A stretch of 64,000 nt of DNA from an uncultured bacterium (GCA_903868125.1 CAIPUE010000017.1:1-64000), one strand, 5' to 3'. Shown: positions 33,732 through 42,826, counted from the stretch's first letter. The notes: a model not told the origin generated them from the sequence alone. Numbers and translations: made by a program.

Positions 33732-34784
33732 TTATCTTAATTGCATTTTATCATTTTTTCTCAAAACAATCCCTTTAGACATATCAAGAATTTGCTTGTA
33801 AATTTCAATGTAATTATCAACCATTATCTCCACGCTAAATCTTTTTTCAACTGTGTTTCTGCAACATTGTCTATCTATTTGAGAAATTTTTCCAACCGCA
33901 AAAACAGCACCCTTTACATCAGAAACAATAAATCCATTTTTGCCGTCATCAATCAATTCGGGCATACTGCCCTTATTAAAGGCGATTACAGGAGTTCCGC
34001 AAGCCATAGCCTCGACAACGGAAAGCCCAAAAGGTTCTGCAAAAAATATCGGATGCAATAGAGCGTAAGCTCCGCCCAACAATTCATTCCGTTTTTCAGG
34101 TCCGACACTGCCGATATAAGTGATATTTTGCGAAAAATGCGGCGAAATTTCTTTATCAAAATAATCTTGGTCTTGGATTATTCCTGCCATGACTAATTTT
34201 CTATTAGAAGATTTTGCAATTTCGATTGCTTCTTTTGCACCTTTATCAGGGTGCATGCGCCCGAAAAACAATAAATAATCGCCCTGCTCCTTTTTGAAAG
34301 TAAACTGCTCAAGATTAAGCCCATGATAAACAGTCGCTATATAATTGAGCTTATCCGACCTGTCTGAATTACTAATTGAAACATAATGGGTTTTATTGTT
34401 ATATTTTTCATATACAGGAAGAATAGCAGGGGACGAAAACCCATGAATGGTCGTAAGAACAGGGGTATTGACAAGTCCGCTGTAAGTAAGCGGCAGAAAA
34501 TCGAAATTATTATGTATCACATCAAATTCATCAGCATGTTCAAAAACTTCAGAGATATGAAGACACTCAAAGACTTTAGGCTCGATTGTCTTATCTTCTT
34601 CATAACCTCTAGGACATACGGCACAAAGCTCACCCGCCGTTATCGAATCCTCTGTAGCGAATAAAGTAACTTCAATTCCCTTTTTAACCAAACCTTCGCA
34701 AAGCAATGAAGCTATATTTTCCCATGGCCCGTAGTGTCTTGGGGGCGTCCTCCATGCGATAGGCGATATTAATGCTATTTTCAT
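33732..34784 (-). CDS. GT4 family glycosyltransferase
   Basis: A 350-residue GT-B glycosyltransferase: MKIALISPIAWRTPPRHYGP, FDVIHNNFDFLPL, TTIHGF, then the nucleotide-sugar side with LLFFGRMHPDKGAKEAIEIA and the family EX7E motif in FAEPFGLSVVEAMACGTPVI. It is the first gene of the GT4/GH130 cluster on the minus strand. Donor and acceptor are not known; GDP-mannose would fit the GH130 neighbours. Confidence 0.9.
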   Translation of the reverse strand: MKIALISPIAWRTPPRHYGPWENIASLLCEGLVKKGIEVTLFATEDSITAGELCAVCPRGYEEDKTIEPKVFECLHISEVFEHADEFDVIHNNFDFLPLTYSGLVNTPVLTTIHGFSSPAILPVYEKYNNKTHYVSISNSDRSDKLNYIATVYHGLNLEQFTFKKEQGDYLLFFGRMHPDKGAKEAIEIAKSSNRKLVMAGIIQDQDYFDKEISPHFSQNITYIGSVGPEKRNELLGGAYALLHPIFFAEPFGLSVVEAMACGTPVIAFNKGSMPELIDDGKNGFIVSDVKGAVFAVGKISQIDRQCCRNTVEKRFSVEIMVDNYIEIYKQILDMSKGIVLRKNDKMQLR

Positions 34785-35011
34785 ATTTGCTTCTTTCCCG
34801 CACTAAATTAATGCGGACCTTAATAACAATTATAACATTTATGAATAATATAATAATGTCAAGCCGACAGTTGTGGGGTTGCATGAGTTTAAGAGTAGAA
34901 TTGAAAATTATACCAAATTGAAAAACGTGATATGTTAAAATTTTTTAAAACCTAATGGCTTTTTATTTTTTGAATTATAATATTATTGTGAGGGGATTGG
35001 CAGTAATATTC

Positions 35012-35890
35012 ATGAAAAAGTTTTTAATTTTAATAATGGTCTTGTTTGTACAATTTGTATTTAGTATACCTTGTTTTGCCATCAAAATAGGGTTGCAAAA
35101 CGGTGTAAACAAGACTTTTATAGGTACTTCCTCGCAAGGACAAATCCTAAATGCCCAAACAAACAAACTTTTATACACAATGCCTGCGATGAAAGGCTAT
35201 GAAATCAGAGCTTACAAAAACAGTATTGCTATTAAAATCCAAGGAGATTTTTTCGACCTAAAAACGAATTATGCAGTAATAAAACCCGCTCTGGGCGGAT
35301 ATATAAGCGCAAAAGGAAAATGGTACAGAGGATTTTTTATTATTTATAACAGAAATGGGGCTCTGACTGTAGTTAATAATGTAGAAATAGAGGATTATAT
35401 TAGAGGAGTGGTGCCTTCAGAAATGCCTTCAGGTTGGAATTATGAAGCACATAAAGCACAAGCGGTTGCTGCAAGGAGTTATGCCCTCGCAAATTTAGGA
35501 AAACGGGCTAATTCAGGATATGACTTAAAAGATACGCCTGAAGACCAAGCCTATGGCGGAGCCAGTGCGGAAGCGTCAAGAACTAACCAAGCTGTGGAGG
35601 AAACTAAGGGGATTGTTTTAATTTACAATCTTAAAATTATTCCCGCTTACTATTCAGCCTCTGCAGGAGGGCAAACTTCCAGTTCTTCCGATGTTTGGAC
35701 GAAAAATCTACCTTACTTGAAATCCGTTCCGTCTTTTGATGATAATATCAAAAAAAACGGACACGGGGTAGGTATGTCACAACATGGAGCAAATAACTTA
35801 GCTAAAAAAGGCTATAATGCCTATCAAATTCTACAATACTTCTACAAAGGAGTTAAGTTTGCGAGAATTAATCCTGATTATTATAAATAA
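35012..35890 (+). CDS. Short SpoIID/LytB-domain exported protein
   Basis: A 292-residue exported protein. From the chosen ATG the signal peptide runs to about PCFA (20-23); the frame is open to 34955, but that would hide the signal. The SpoIID domain includes IEDYIRGVVPSEMPSGWNYE, HKAQAVAARSYALANLG, and YYSASAGGQTSSSSDVW. SpoIID in endospore formers is a peptidoglycan lytic transglycosylase; in non-sporulating bacteria and cyanobacteria such proteins are of uncertain role (amidase-enhancer type). The stretch between LPYLKSVPS and the final GHGVGMSQHGA is only about ten residues, far shorter than the usual 80 or so. No neighbour helps. Confidence 0.85.
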   Translation: MKKFLILIMVLFVQFVFSIPCFAIKIGLQNGVNKTFIGTSSQGQILNAQTNKLLYTMPAMKGYEIRAYKNSIAIKIQGDFFDLKTNYAVIKPALGGYISAKGKWYRGFFIIYNRNGALTVVNNVEIEDYIRGVVPSEMPSGWNYEAHKAQAVAARSYALANLGKRANSGYDLKDTPEDQAYGGASAEASRTNQAVEETKGIVLIYNLKIIPAYYSASAGGQTSSSSDVWTKNLPYLKSVPSFDDNIKKNGHGVGMSQHGANNLAKKGYNAYQILQYFYKGVKFARINPDYYK

Positions 35891-35949
35891 CACTGAGTTG
35901 CATTTATTAAGTATTTTTAACAATTGAGAGCAATATTTCTTTATAACCC

Positions 35950-35977
35950 TTGCCAAAACTGAATAAATGGGTATAAT
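35950..35977 (+). promoter_or_regulatory. Promoter of the HU gene
   Basis: TTGCCA (35950-35955), 16 bp, then TATAAT (35972-35977). It would begin a 5' leader of about 120 bases before the HU start. Confidence 0.6.
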
Positions 35978-36106
35978 AATTATGGTTGTTCCAGTTAAAT
36001 TGGGGCATGGTAGTGTAAGACCAAGCATTTGACAGGTTAAATGGTTATTTGGAGCCATTAACAAAAAATAAAATTGTCAATGATGGTAAAAAAAAGGAGG
36101 TTCTAT

Positions 36107-36379
36107 ATGAACAAAGACGAATTGATAAAAGAGGTTTCAAAAAAAGCGAAAGTTTCTCAAAAAGCTACCGCGGATGTTATTGCGGCTGTTTTAGAAACAA
36201 TCGAAAAGACTGTTGCTAAAGGCAAAAAGGTAACACTTGTAGGGTTTGGTACGTTTGAACCACGTAAAAGAGCTGCTAGATTGGGTCGTAACCCTCAAAC
36301 AGGTGCTGAGCTTAAAATCTCTGCAAAAACTGTTCCTGCTTTTTCAGCAGGTAAAAAATTCAAAGAACTTGTTAAATAG
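36107..36379 (+). CDS. hup: HU-family DNA-binding protein
   Basis: The 90-residue nucleoid protein bends and compacts DNA. It shows the full HU sequence: MNKDELIKEVSKKAKVSQKA, VTLVGFGTFEPRKRAARLGRNPQTG in the beta arm, and VPAFSAGKKFKELVK at the end. The ATG at 36107 has AAAGGAGG 7 bases upstream; an in-frame extension to 36074 adds no HU sequence. It has its own promoter and terminator. Confidence 0.97.
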   Translation: MNKDELIKEVSKKAKVSQKATADVIAAVLETIEKTVAKGKKVTLVGFGTFEPRKRAARLGRNPQTGAELKISAKTVPAFSAGKKFKELVK

Positions 36380-36405
36380 TAATTTAATAAGTTTTTGATT
36401 CTTTT

Positions 36406-36449
36406 AACATTGGCGGTGAAAATTTTAATTTTCACCGCCAATGTTTTTT
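36406..36449 (+). terminator. Strong terminator after HU
   Basis: AACATTGGCGGTGAAAATT pairs with AATTTTCACCGCCAATGTT around a TT centre, a 19-bp perfect palindrome, and is followed by TTTT. It separates HU from comEC. Confidence 0.93.
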
Positions 36450-36490
36450 GCTACTGCTACAGGGGTCTTTTTTTGTGATAATCTAGGTGT

Positions 36491-38881
36491 ATGTTGAGGA
36501 GTATTCTAAATTCAGCGGTACAGAAAAAGTTTTTCCTAATGTTTTTTACTTCCGTAATTTACATTGTGGGGCTTTTCGCCTATTTTACGGAGACCGCAAC
36601 TTGGATGGCTTTCTCACTCTTGATTTTAGGTATTTTTACGATTGTAAAAAATTATTTATCACCTAAATTGGTTCTATTTTGGTATTTTATGTTTTTCTTT
36701 GCTTTTTTTAACGCAAATTTTAGAATAAAAAACTCCGATTCTCTTTATCGTCTGACCCCACAAAATGCGACAATCAAAGGTCAAATCGTCTCAATTCCGA
36801 CGGGGAATATACCGGATAAAAAAAAGTTTTTTCTAAAAACCTCAAAAATATACTATAACGGGAAAACGGAAAATATAAACGCCAAAACGCTTGTAACTGT
36901 TGTTTCTAAAGACAATAATTTTTCAAAATTCAATATCGGCAACACATATCAAATCAGCGGCAAGTTAAGAGCTCCATTTGAAGCCTCAAATCCATCGCAG
37001 TTTGATTATGGGCGATATTTGAAAAATTTCGGAGTTTTTACGGTATTTTACGCCAATGAAAAAGATTGTATAATCCAAAAGACAAAATTAAGCCCTAAAT
37101 GGGAGTTTTTACAAGGTTTAAATAATATTAGAAACGATATTATCAAGACCCATGCAAAATATTTAAAAAGCCCTAACCTTGAAATTTTGGGCGGGATTGT
37201 TTTCGGTGATGATGCTGTTGCTCCGCCTGATTATGTGAAAGCATCTTTTACACATTCGGGATTATTGCATATTTTGGCTGCTTCAGGGATGAATGTGGCG
37301 CTGATTTACGGAATTTGGTTTTTTATATTGAAACGACTTAGAGTGCCTTTTAACATAACCGTTTTGAGCGGGATTTTCGTTGTAATTTTTTACGCAATGA
37401 TGACTGGACTTGGGCCTTCGGTTATTCGCGCGACTTTTATGCTGATTTTTATTCTGGTCGGAAAATTAATCGACAGAGACGCTCACAGTATCTCGCTTTT
37501 GTCTTTTGTGGCACTGTTGATGCTGATTTACAACCCCGCATACATTAACGATGTTGGGTTTCAGCTCTCATTTTTGGTTACTTTTGGGCTTTTGGTTACG
37601 GCTCCGCTTATTTTTGAAAAAATTAAAACACTGCCAAACTGGCTTTCCGGTGCTATTTTGATTCCTATGATTGCTCAATTTTGGGTTGCGCCGATTCAAA
37701 TGTATTATTTTAATTCGTTCAGTTTATATTCGGTTTTTGCAAATATTGCGATTTTACCATTTTTGACCGTAATCAGTTTTTGTGGGTTTATAAGCTCAGT
37801 TTTGTCCCTGATAAAACCTTTTGCGACTCAAGTTTGTTTTGTATTTTCGTTTATTTTGAACCCGATTTTAAATATTTTAGTATTTATTTCTGACTTCTTT
37901 TCAAAACTCCCTCATTCTCTTGTGCAAACACCTCAACCAAATATGTTTCAGCTGCTTTTGTATTACGGTGCGGTGCTTTTGACGACATTTTTATTTAAGG
38001 TTGGCAGAAATAAAAAAATAATCGTGGCAACTCTAATTTCACTTTTGATTTTGATAATATCCTGCCTGCCCAAAGGCAATAATAGTCTTGAAACGATTGC
38101 GTTTGATGTACAAAATGCGGACGCTTTTTTAATTAAGACCCCACAAAACAAATATTTTCTAATCGACAGCGGAAAAATGGGGTATAACGGTGGAAAAACT
38201 CAGGCAAAAGCCATTGTTTTGGAATATTTAAAGGATAATGGGATTAAAAATATTGAGGGGTTAATTGTAACGCACTTTGACTCTGACCATGCCGGTGGTG
38301 CGGTTGATTTGATTGAGAATTTGAACATAAAAAATGTTTATGTCAATTCGCTTGAGGACAAATCAAATATTGCGAAAAAAATATACAAAAGTGTTCAAAA
38401 TAGGAAGAAAACAAAGATTTGGCTTGCAAAAAACAATGCTGTTATTTATTCTGAGGGGGATTTGACGGTAAAAAGTTTTGTTGCCGACCTTAAAGGTGAG
38501 GAATTTGAGAATGAAAATTCAATTATAACACTTGTTTCTAAGAATAATTTTGACGAACTTTTCATGGGCGATGCGGGGATTGTGGGATTTGAAAAAATCA
38601 AAGGATATTTACCTAAACATGTTGAGGTTTTAAAAGTTGGACATCATGGGGCAAAAAATGTTATAGACAAGAATTTTTTGGACGTGATTAACCCTGAAAT
38701 TGCAATAATTTCAACGGGTTTAAATAATTACGGACATCCAAATGCTTACACGCTTGATACTTTAAAAATCCATAGAATAAACACCCTGCGTACCGACAGA
38801 CAAAACGCTATTAAAATAAATGAGAAAAACAATTCTTACGAAGTTTTTTCTTACAATAAAGGTTATTGGATGAAAAAATGA
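36491..38881 (+). CDS. comEC: ComEC/Rec2 DNA uptake channel
   Basis: The 796-residue protein moves single-stranded DNA across the inner membrane in natural transformation. Two N-terminal helices come first. An OB-like periplasmic domain follows (about 85-190; ATIKGQIVSIP, NPSQFDYGRYLKNFGVF). The competence channel (about 225-510) has FTHSGLLHILAASGMNVALI and MTGLGPSVIRATFMLI. The metallo-beta-lactamase-like domain (about 535-790) has FDVQNADAFLIKTP, LIVTHFDSDHAGGAVDLIE, and VGHHGAKNVIDKNFL, which in active homologues is a nuclease site. It is full length. With dprA at the left end, it makes transformation plausible. Confidence 0.94.
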   Translation: MLRSILNSAVQKKFFLMFFTSVIYIVGLFAYFTETATWMAFSLLILGIFTIVKNYLSPKLVLFWYFMFFFAFFNANFRIKNSDSLYRLTPQNATIKGQIVSIPTGNIPDKKKFFLKTSKIYYNGKTENINAKTLVTVVSKDNNFSKFNIGNTYQISGKLRAPFEASNPSQFDYGRYLKNFGVFTVFYANEKDCIIQKTKLSPKWEFLQGLNNIRNDIIKTHAKYLKSPNLEILGGIVFGDDAVAPPDYVKASFTHSGLLHILAASGMNVALIYGIWFFILKRLRVPFNITVLSGIFVVIFYAMMTGLGPSVIRATFMLIFILVGKLIDRDAHSISLLSFVALLMLIYNPAYINDVGFQLSFLVTFGLLVTAPLIFEKIKTLPNWLSGAILIPMIAQFWVAPIQMYYFNSFSLYSVFANIAILPFLTVISFCGFISSVLSLIKPFATQVCFVFSFILNPILNILVFISDFFSKLPHSLVQTPQPNMFQLLLYYGAVLLTTFLFKVGRNKKIIVATLISLLILIISCLPKGNNSLETIAFDVQNADAFLIKTPQNKYFLIDSGKMGYNGGKTQAKAIVLEYLKDNGIKNIEGLIVTHFDSDHAGGAVDLIENLNIKNVYVNSLEDKSNIAKKIYKSVQNRKKTKIWLAKNNAVIYSEGDLTVKSFVADLKGEEFENENSIITLVSKNNFDELFMGDAGIVGFEKIKGYLPKHVEVLKVGHHGAKNVIDKNFLDVINPEIAIISTGLNNYGHPNAYTLDTLKIHRINTLRTDRQNAIKINEKNNSYEVFSYNKGYWMKK

Positions 38882-38994
38882 AAAGAAAAAAGACGAAAAG
38901 CATTAAAAAATGTAAAGTTTTTCCGCCAGAGGTAGCAACTTTATTTTTTTACGAGTTTTCACTAACCAGAATACAAAATTAGGAGAAAGAAAAA

Positions 38995-39318
38995 ATGAAA
39001 ATCATTAATAAATCTGCCCCCCAAAGACCCAATAAAACCGCATCTTTCGGCAGTATAACCTGCATATGTCGCAATAAAGATTTACCCAAATTACAACAAC
39101 TCATAGCCCAAAATAATAACTTCTTTAAACCTTACAATATAGAATATCAGCTTACTCTAAGTGGAAATAATAACCTCGTAACCTTAAATGGTTTTGATAC
39201 CGGCTTGCTTAAAAGAAAACCTACCAACATTTTCGATATGCTCCTATTAATACGCATCACTAATCAAAAATTTCAAGCTTGGATAGCGGCTACTAAGACA
39301 TTATTGATTAATCAATAA
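38995..39318 (+). CDS. Hypothetical 107-residue protein
   Basis: I do not recognise this protein. It has a short polar N terminus with NKTASFGS, then a compact alpha/beta-like region (CRNKDLPKLQQLIAQNN, YQLTLSGNNNLVTLNGFDTG) and a helical end. A clean AGGAGAAAG precedes the ATG, and it stands alone between comEC and a repeat pair. The short N-terminal SFG phrase resembles that of the GH77 protein at 56.8 kb (NISFGRA). Confidence 0.6.
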   Translation: MKIINKSAPQRPNKTASFGSITCICRNKDLPKLQQLIAQNNNFFKPYNIEYQLTLSGNNNLVTLNGFDTGLLKRKPTNIFDMLLLIRITNQKFQAWIAATKTLLINQ

Positions 39319-39336
39319 AAACCTGTGCAGTGATAA

Positions 39337-39472
39337 GTAGGGTGCGGATTTAACCGCACCGTCAAGATTATTCGTATGCTAAATCTTTAATGTGTTGAAT
39401 AGTTTTTATAATTTGGCATTATAATAGCAGTATCTGGCGTTGAATGGCGGTGCGGTTAAATCCGCACCCTAC
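39337..39472. repeat. Inverted pair of GTAGGGTGCGG hairpins
   Basis: GTAGGGTGCGGATTTAACCGCACC at 39337-39360 and its reverse complement at 39449-39472 face each other across 88 bp between two convergent genes. Each arm alone forms a 7-bp hairpin. The pair could fold together into a long stem and act as a bidirectional terminator. The remaining sequence has no gene. Confidence 0.85.
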
Positions 39473-39504
39473 GGACTGATTTCAGGTGATTAGTTACTAA
39501 AATA

Positions 39505-40518
39505 CTAAATATCTAAACCTCCAAATCTCCCCTCACATTTTGCACCACAAAATGTGCAGTATCCGTTTTGTAAATTTTCTTCATTAATTGAATAAATATT
39601 GCGGGTTATAAGCGGTTTTGAGCAGGCATGGCAGTAAGTTGTTGATGTCTTTATGTCAGAAACATTCCCTGTATAAACATATTTTATCCCCGCCTTTTTT
39701 GCTATTTCATAAGCCTTTAAAAGGGTGGATAATTTTGTCTGTGGTCTATCCATAAACTTATAATCAGGGTGAAATGCACTGAAATGAAGCGGAACATCCA
39801 CCCCCAGATTCTGAACAATCCACTCACATTCACGTTCAAGTTCATCCTGTGAATCGTTCTCGCCCTCTATTAAAAGAGTAGTTAATTCAAGCCAGCAGTT
39901 GGTTTCGTTTTTGACATATTTTATTGTATCTAAAATCGGCTCTAATGAAGCAAGACAGTTTTTCTTATAAAAATCTTCGCTAAACGCCTTTAAATCGATA
40001 TTTGCGGCGTCCATATAAGTAAAAAACTCTTTTCTCGGCTCGGGATTAATATAGCCTGCCGTAACCGCAACCGTTTTAATCCCGTTATCACGGCAAATTT
40101 TTGCGGTGTCGATTGCGTATTCAAAAAAGATTACGGGGTCGTTATAAGTAAAGGCAACGCTTTTACACCCTAAATCTTTGGCTATTTCAACAATTTTTTC
40201 CGGCGAAGTTTGATTGAGCTCTGTCGGGTCGTCTTTTGATTTGGAAATATGCCAGTTTTGGCAAAACATGCAACCCATATTACACCCCAAAGTCCCGAAA
40301 GATAAAACCTTACTGCCGGGGTAAAAATGAAAAAGAGGTTTTTTTTCGATAGGATCAACCGAAAGTCCCGTGTTGTAACCATAAGAAATTAGTTCAACGT
40401 TACCGCCGATATTTTTTCTTATCTGGCAAAATCCGCGCTGTCCCTCGCTTAGCTTGCAATTTCTCGGACAAATCGTGCATTGAATTTTATTACCCTTTAG
40501 TATGTTTTGATATTTCAT
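39505..40518 (-). CDS. amrS: AmmeMemoRadiSam system radical SAM enzyme
   Basis: A 337-residue radical SAM protein. The cluster motif is CNMGCMFC at 79-86. A four-Cys motif precedes it (CTICPRNC at 14-21 plus Cys31), and a C-terminal Cys-rich segment (CHACSKPL, CTFCGAKCEGRFG) may bind zinc. Family members lie beside MEMO and AMMECR1 proteins in many genomes. The reaction is not well established. Here the MEMO-AMMECR1 fusion is encoded divergently 49 bp away, which is strong context support. Confidence 0.93.
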   Translation of the reverse strand: MKYQNILKGNKIQCTICPRNCKLSEGQRGFCQIRKNIGGNVELISYGYNTGLSVDPIEKKPLFHFYPGSKVLSFGTLGCNMGCMFCQNWHISKSKDDPTELNQTSPEKIVEIAKDLGCKSVAFTYNDPVIFFEYAIDTAKICRDNGIKTVAVTAGYINPEPRKEFFTYMDAANIDLKAFSEDFYKKNCLASLEPILDTIKYVKNETNCWLELTTLLIEGENDSQDELERECEWIVQNLGVDVPLHFSAFHPDYKFMDRPQTKLSTLLKAYEIAKKAGIKYVYTGNVSDIKTSTTYCHACSKPLITRNIYSINEENLQNGYCTFCGAKCEGRFGGLDI

Positions 40519-40567
40519 AAAGTATATTATAATCTAATCAGTAGAAAAATTAATAGGTAGATTTACT

Positions 40568-41911
40568 ATGAAAAAAATAAAACCCACCACCGCGGCAGGA
40601 AAATTTTACACAAATAACAAAGATGAATTATCCGCCCAAATAGATTTCTTTATCGCAAACAATACACACGATTATAAATATAACACCCGTGCCATAATAG
40701 TTCCGCATGCGGGGTATATGTATTCGGGTCAGCTTGCGTGTAACGGGTTTCAATATCTTGATAAAACCGTAAAAAATGTTTTTGTTATCGCCCCTCCGCA
40801 TTACGTTGCAGTGAAAAATATCGCGTTATCAATTTTTGAAAAATGGTCAACTCCACTGGGTGAACTTGATGTTAATCAAGAAATTAACACCGAGTTGGTG
40901 GAAAAATTCGGATGTGAATTTGAAGACGACGCTTTTGTGAACGAACATTCAATCGAGGTTCAATTACCTTTTCTTCAAAAATTTTTACCGCACGTGAAAA
41001 TTGTCCCGATTTTGGCTGGGCACAGTTATGAAAAACTAACAAAAATCATCGCCCATTACTGGCAAGATTCTGAAAACGCATTTGTAATTTCTTCTGATTT
41101 AAGCCATTTTTATGACACCGTACAAGCAAGAAAACTTGACAATACAACCGCAGAAATGATTGAAACAAAAAATATGGAAAAATTTGACCACGAACAAGCC
41201 TGCGGAGGGGTGGGAATCCGCGCTTTAGTAAACTTTGCCAAAAATAAAAATTATTCTCTAATCCGAGTGGGCATGACAAATTCAGGTGATATCACAGGTG
41301 ACACCTCCAGTGTTGTCGGGTACGGAAGCTGGCTTTTATACGAAGGAGCCAAAAGTTCATTTATAAAAAAATATTTTTCAAACTTTGTGGTCGAAACCTG
41401 TAAAAAAAGTATTTTGTCAGGGCTGCATCAAAAAATTCCTCAATGCGAAAACACTCCTGCAGTTTTTAACCAATCCGGTGCCTGCTTTGTGACTTTAGAA
41501 AAAAATGGCGATTTAAGGGGTTGTATCGGTTCAATTCTTGCTCATAGACCATTAATTGAAGATTTAGTAAAAAATGCTCAAAATTCGGCGTTTTCAGACC
41601 CAAGATTTCAACCGCTTAAAAAAGATGAGTTTGAAGATTTATCAATTGATGTTTCCTTGCTTTCAGAGCCTGAGAAAATGAATTTTGACAACGAAGCAGA
41701 CCTTTTAGCTCAAATAAAACCATTTGTTGACGGATTAATAATCAAGGACAGAAACCATCAATCGGTTTATTTGCCATCCGTATGGGAACAGTTACCCGAC
41801 AAAGTAACCTTTTTGAATTCATTAAAAATCAAAGCGGGACTAACTCCAAAATATTTTTCCTCGACTTTTGAAGCTTACAGATTTACGACGGAATACATTA
41901 AAAGTGAATAA
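40568..41911 (+). CDS. MEMO-AMMECR1 fusion protein (AmmeMemoRadiSam B+A)
   Basis: The 447-residue protein joins two conserved families. Residues 1-265 are MEMO-like, a fold related to extradiol dioxygenases with metal-site-like His positions: IIVPHAGYMYSG, VFVIAPPHYV, NEHSIEVQLPFLQ and ISSDLSHFYD. Residues 270-447 are AMMECR1-like, with the diagnostic ACFVTLEKNGDLRGCIGS plus SAFSDPRFQPLKKDE. Together with the divergent radical SAM enzyme this is a complete AmmeMemoRadiSam set. The biological role in bacteria is unresolved. Confidence 0.93.
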   Translation: MKKIKPTTAAGKFYTNNKDELSAQIDFFIANNTHDYKYNTRAIIVPHAGYMYSGQLACNGFQYLDKTVKNVFVIAPPHYVAVKNIALSIFEKWSTPLGELDVNQEINTELVEKFGCEFEDDAFVNEHSIEVQLPFLQKFLPHVKIVPILAGHSYEKLTKIIAHYWQDSENAFVISSDLSHFYDTVQARKLDNTTAEMIETKNMEKFDHEQACGGVGIRALVNFAKNKNYSLIRVGMTNSGDITGDTSSVVGYGSWLLYEGAKSSFIKKYFSNFVVETCKKSILSGLHQKIPQCENTPAVFNQSGACFVTLEKNGDLRGCIGSILAHRPLIEDLVKNAQNSAFSDPRFQPLKKDEFEDLSIDVSLLSEPEKMNFDNEADLLAQIKPFVDGLIIKDRNHQSVYLPSVWEQLPDKVTFLNSLKIKAGLTPKYFSSTFEAYRFTTEYIKSE

Positions 41912-41989
41912 TATAGAGTTGAATTCACCATATAACAAGTCCATTAAAATCAACAAGGGCAAGTGCATTAAAAACATTTTATCCTTGTC

Positions 41990-42199
41990 GTCTTTGCGAG
42001 ACGAAGGTTTCTTAGATTGATTTTTTTGACGGAACGAAGCAATCTTTTTTAAATTTTGCAATAATATTCAACATTATTTTATGGTTAAAATATACTCAAG
42101 ATTGCTTCGGTGGACACTTTTTGTTACATTCGATATTTTATTTCTCGCAATGACTGCGAAATCTTTTTTATTATTGTTGATTTTAATGATCTTGCCCTA
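41990..42199 (+). repeat. Full copy of the GCGAGA-bounded repeat (MITE-like)
   Basis: Inverted arms TTTGCGAGA...GAACGAAGCAATCTT (41990-42052) and AAGATTGCTTCGG...TCTCGCAA (42097-42150) enclose about 45 bp. The right part, 42103-42199, is nearly identical to window bases 1-97. A diverged copy is at 59728-59815. No coding frame; it lies between the MEMO-AMMECR1 gene and rfbC in a 357-bp gap. The arms resemble short ATTGCGAG / GAAGCAATCT repeats seen in several bacterial genomes. Confidence 0.8.
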
Positions 42200-42268
42200 A
42201 AATCAACAAACGATAAATCACACTCCTGTATTTTTTCATGTTAAAATATTAAAAATGGGAGTTAATTA

Positions 42269-42826
42269 ATGTCGTTTGAATTTGAACAACTTAAAATGGA
42301 CGGAGTGATTTTGATTAAGCCAAGAATTTTCGGTGACAACCGAGGATTTTTTATGGAAAGCTACAAAAAATCAGAGTTTATAAAAAACGGTATAGATATC
42401 GAATTCGTTCAAGATAACCATTCAAAATCAACTAAAGGCGTTCTAAGAGGGTTACACTATCAGGCAAGCCCAAAATCTCAGGCAAAATTAATCAGATGTA
42501 GTAAAGGTAGAATTTATGATATTGCCGTTGATTTGAGAAAAAATTCAAAAACTTTCGGGAAATGGCTTAAAGTGGAACTTTCTGAAGAAAATAAGCATAT
42601 CCTTTTTATCCCCGCAGGCTTCGCGCATGGGTTTGTTGTTTTATCGAACGAAGCCGAATTACTCTATAAAACCAATACAGAGTTTTCAGCAGAACACGAC
42701 AGAGGTATTTTGTGGAACGATAAAGATATAAACGTAAATTGGGGCATTGATTTTGAACCCATTTTGAGCGAAAAAGATAAATTTCAGCCAAAATTTAGCG
42801 AAATAAACAAAGGGGATTTATTATGA
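42269..42826 (+). CDS. rfbC: dTDP-4-dehydrorhamnose 3,5-epimerase
   Basis: A 185-residue cupin-type epimerase, third step of dTDP-L-rhamnose synthesis. Motifs: GVILIKPRIFGDNRGFFMES, FVQDNHSKSTKGVLRGLHYQ (catalytic His), GRIYDIAVDLRKNSKTFGKW and FIPAGFAHGFVVLS. GGAGTTA precedes the ATG. It overlaps rfbB by 4 bp. The reductase rfbD is absent from this window, so the pathway either ends here at the keto sugar or finishes elsewhere. Confidence 0.96.
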   Translation: MSFEFEQLKMDGVILIKPRIFGDNRGFFMESYKKSEFIKNGIDIEFVQDNHSKSTKGVLRGLHYQASPKSQAKLIRCSKGRIYDIAVDLRKNSKTFGKWLKVELSEENKHILFIPAGFAHGFVVLSNEAELLYKTNTEFSAEHDRGILWNDKDINVNWGIDFEPILSEKDKFQPKFSEINKGDLL

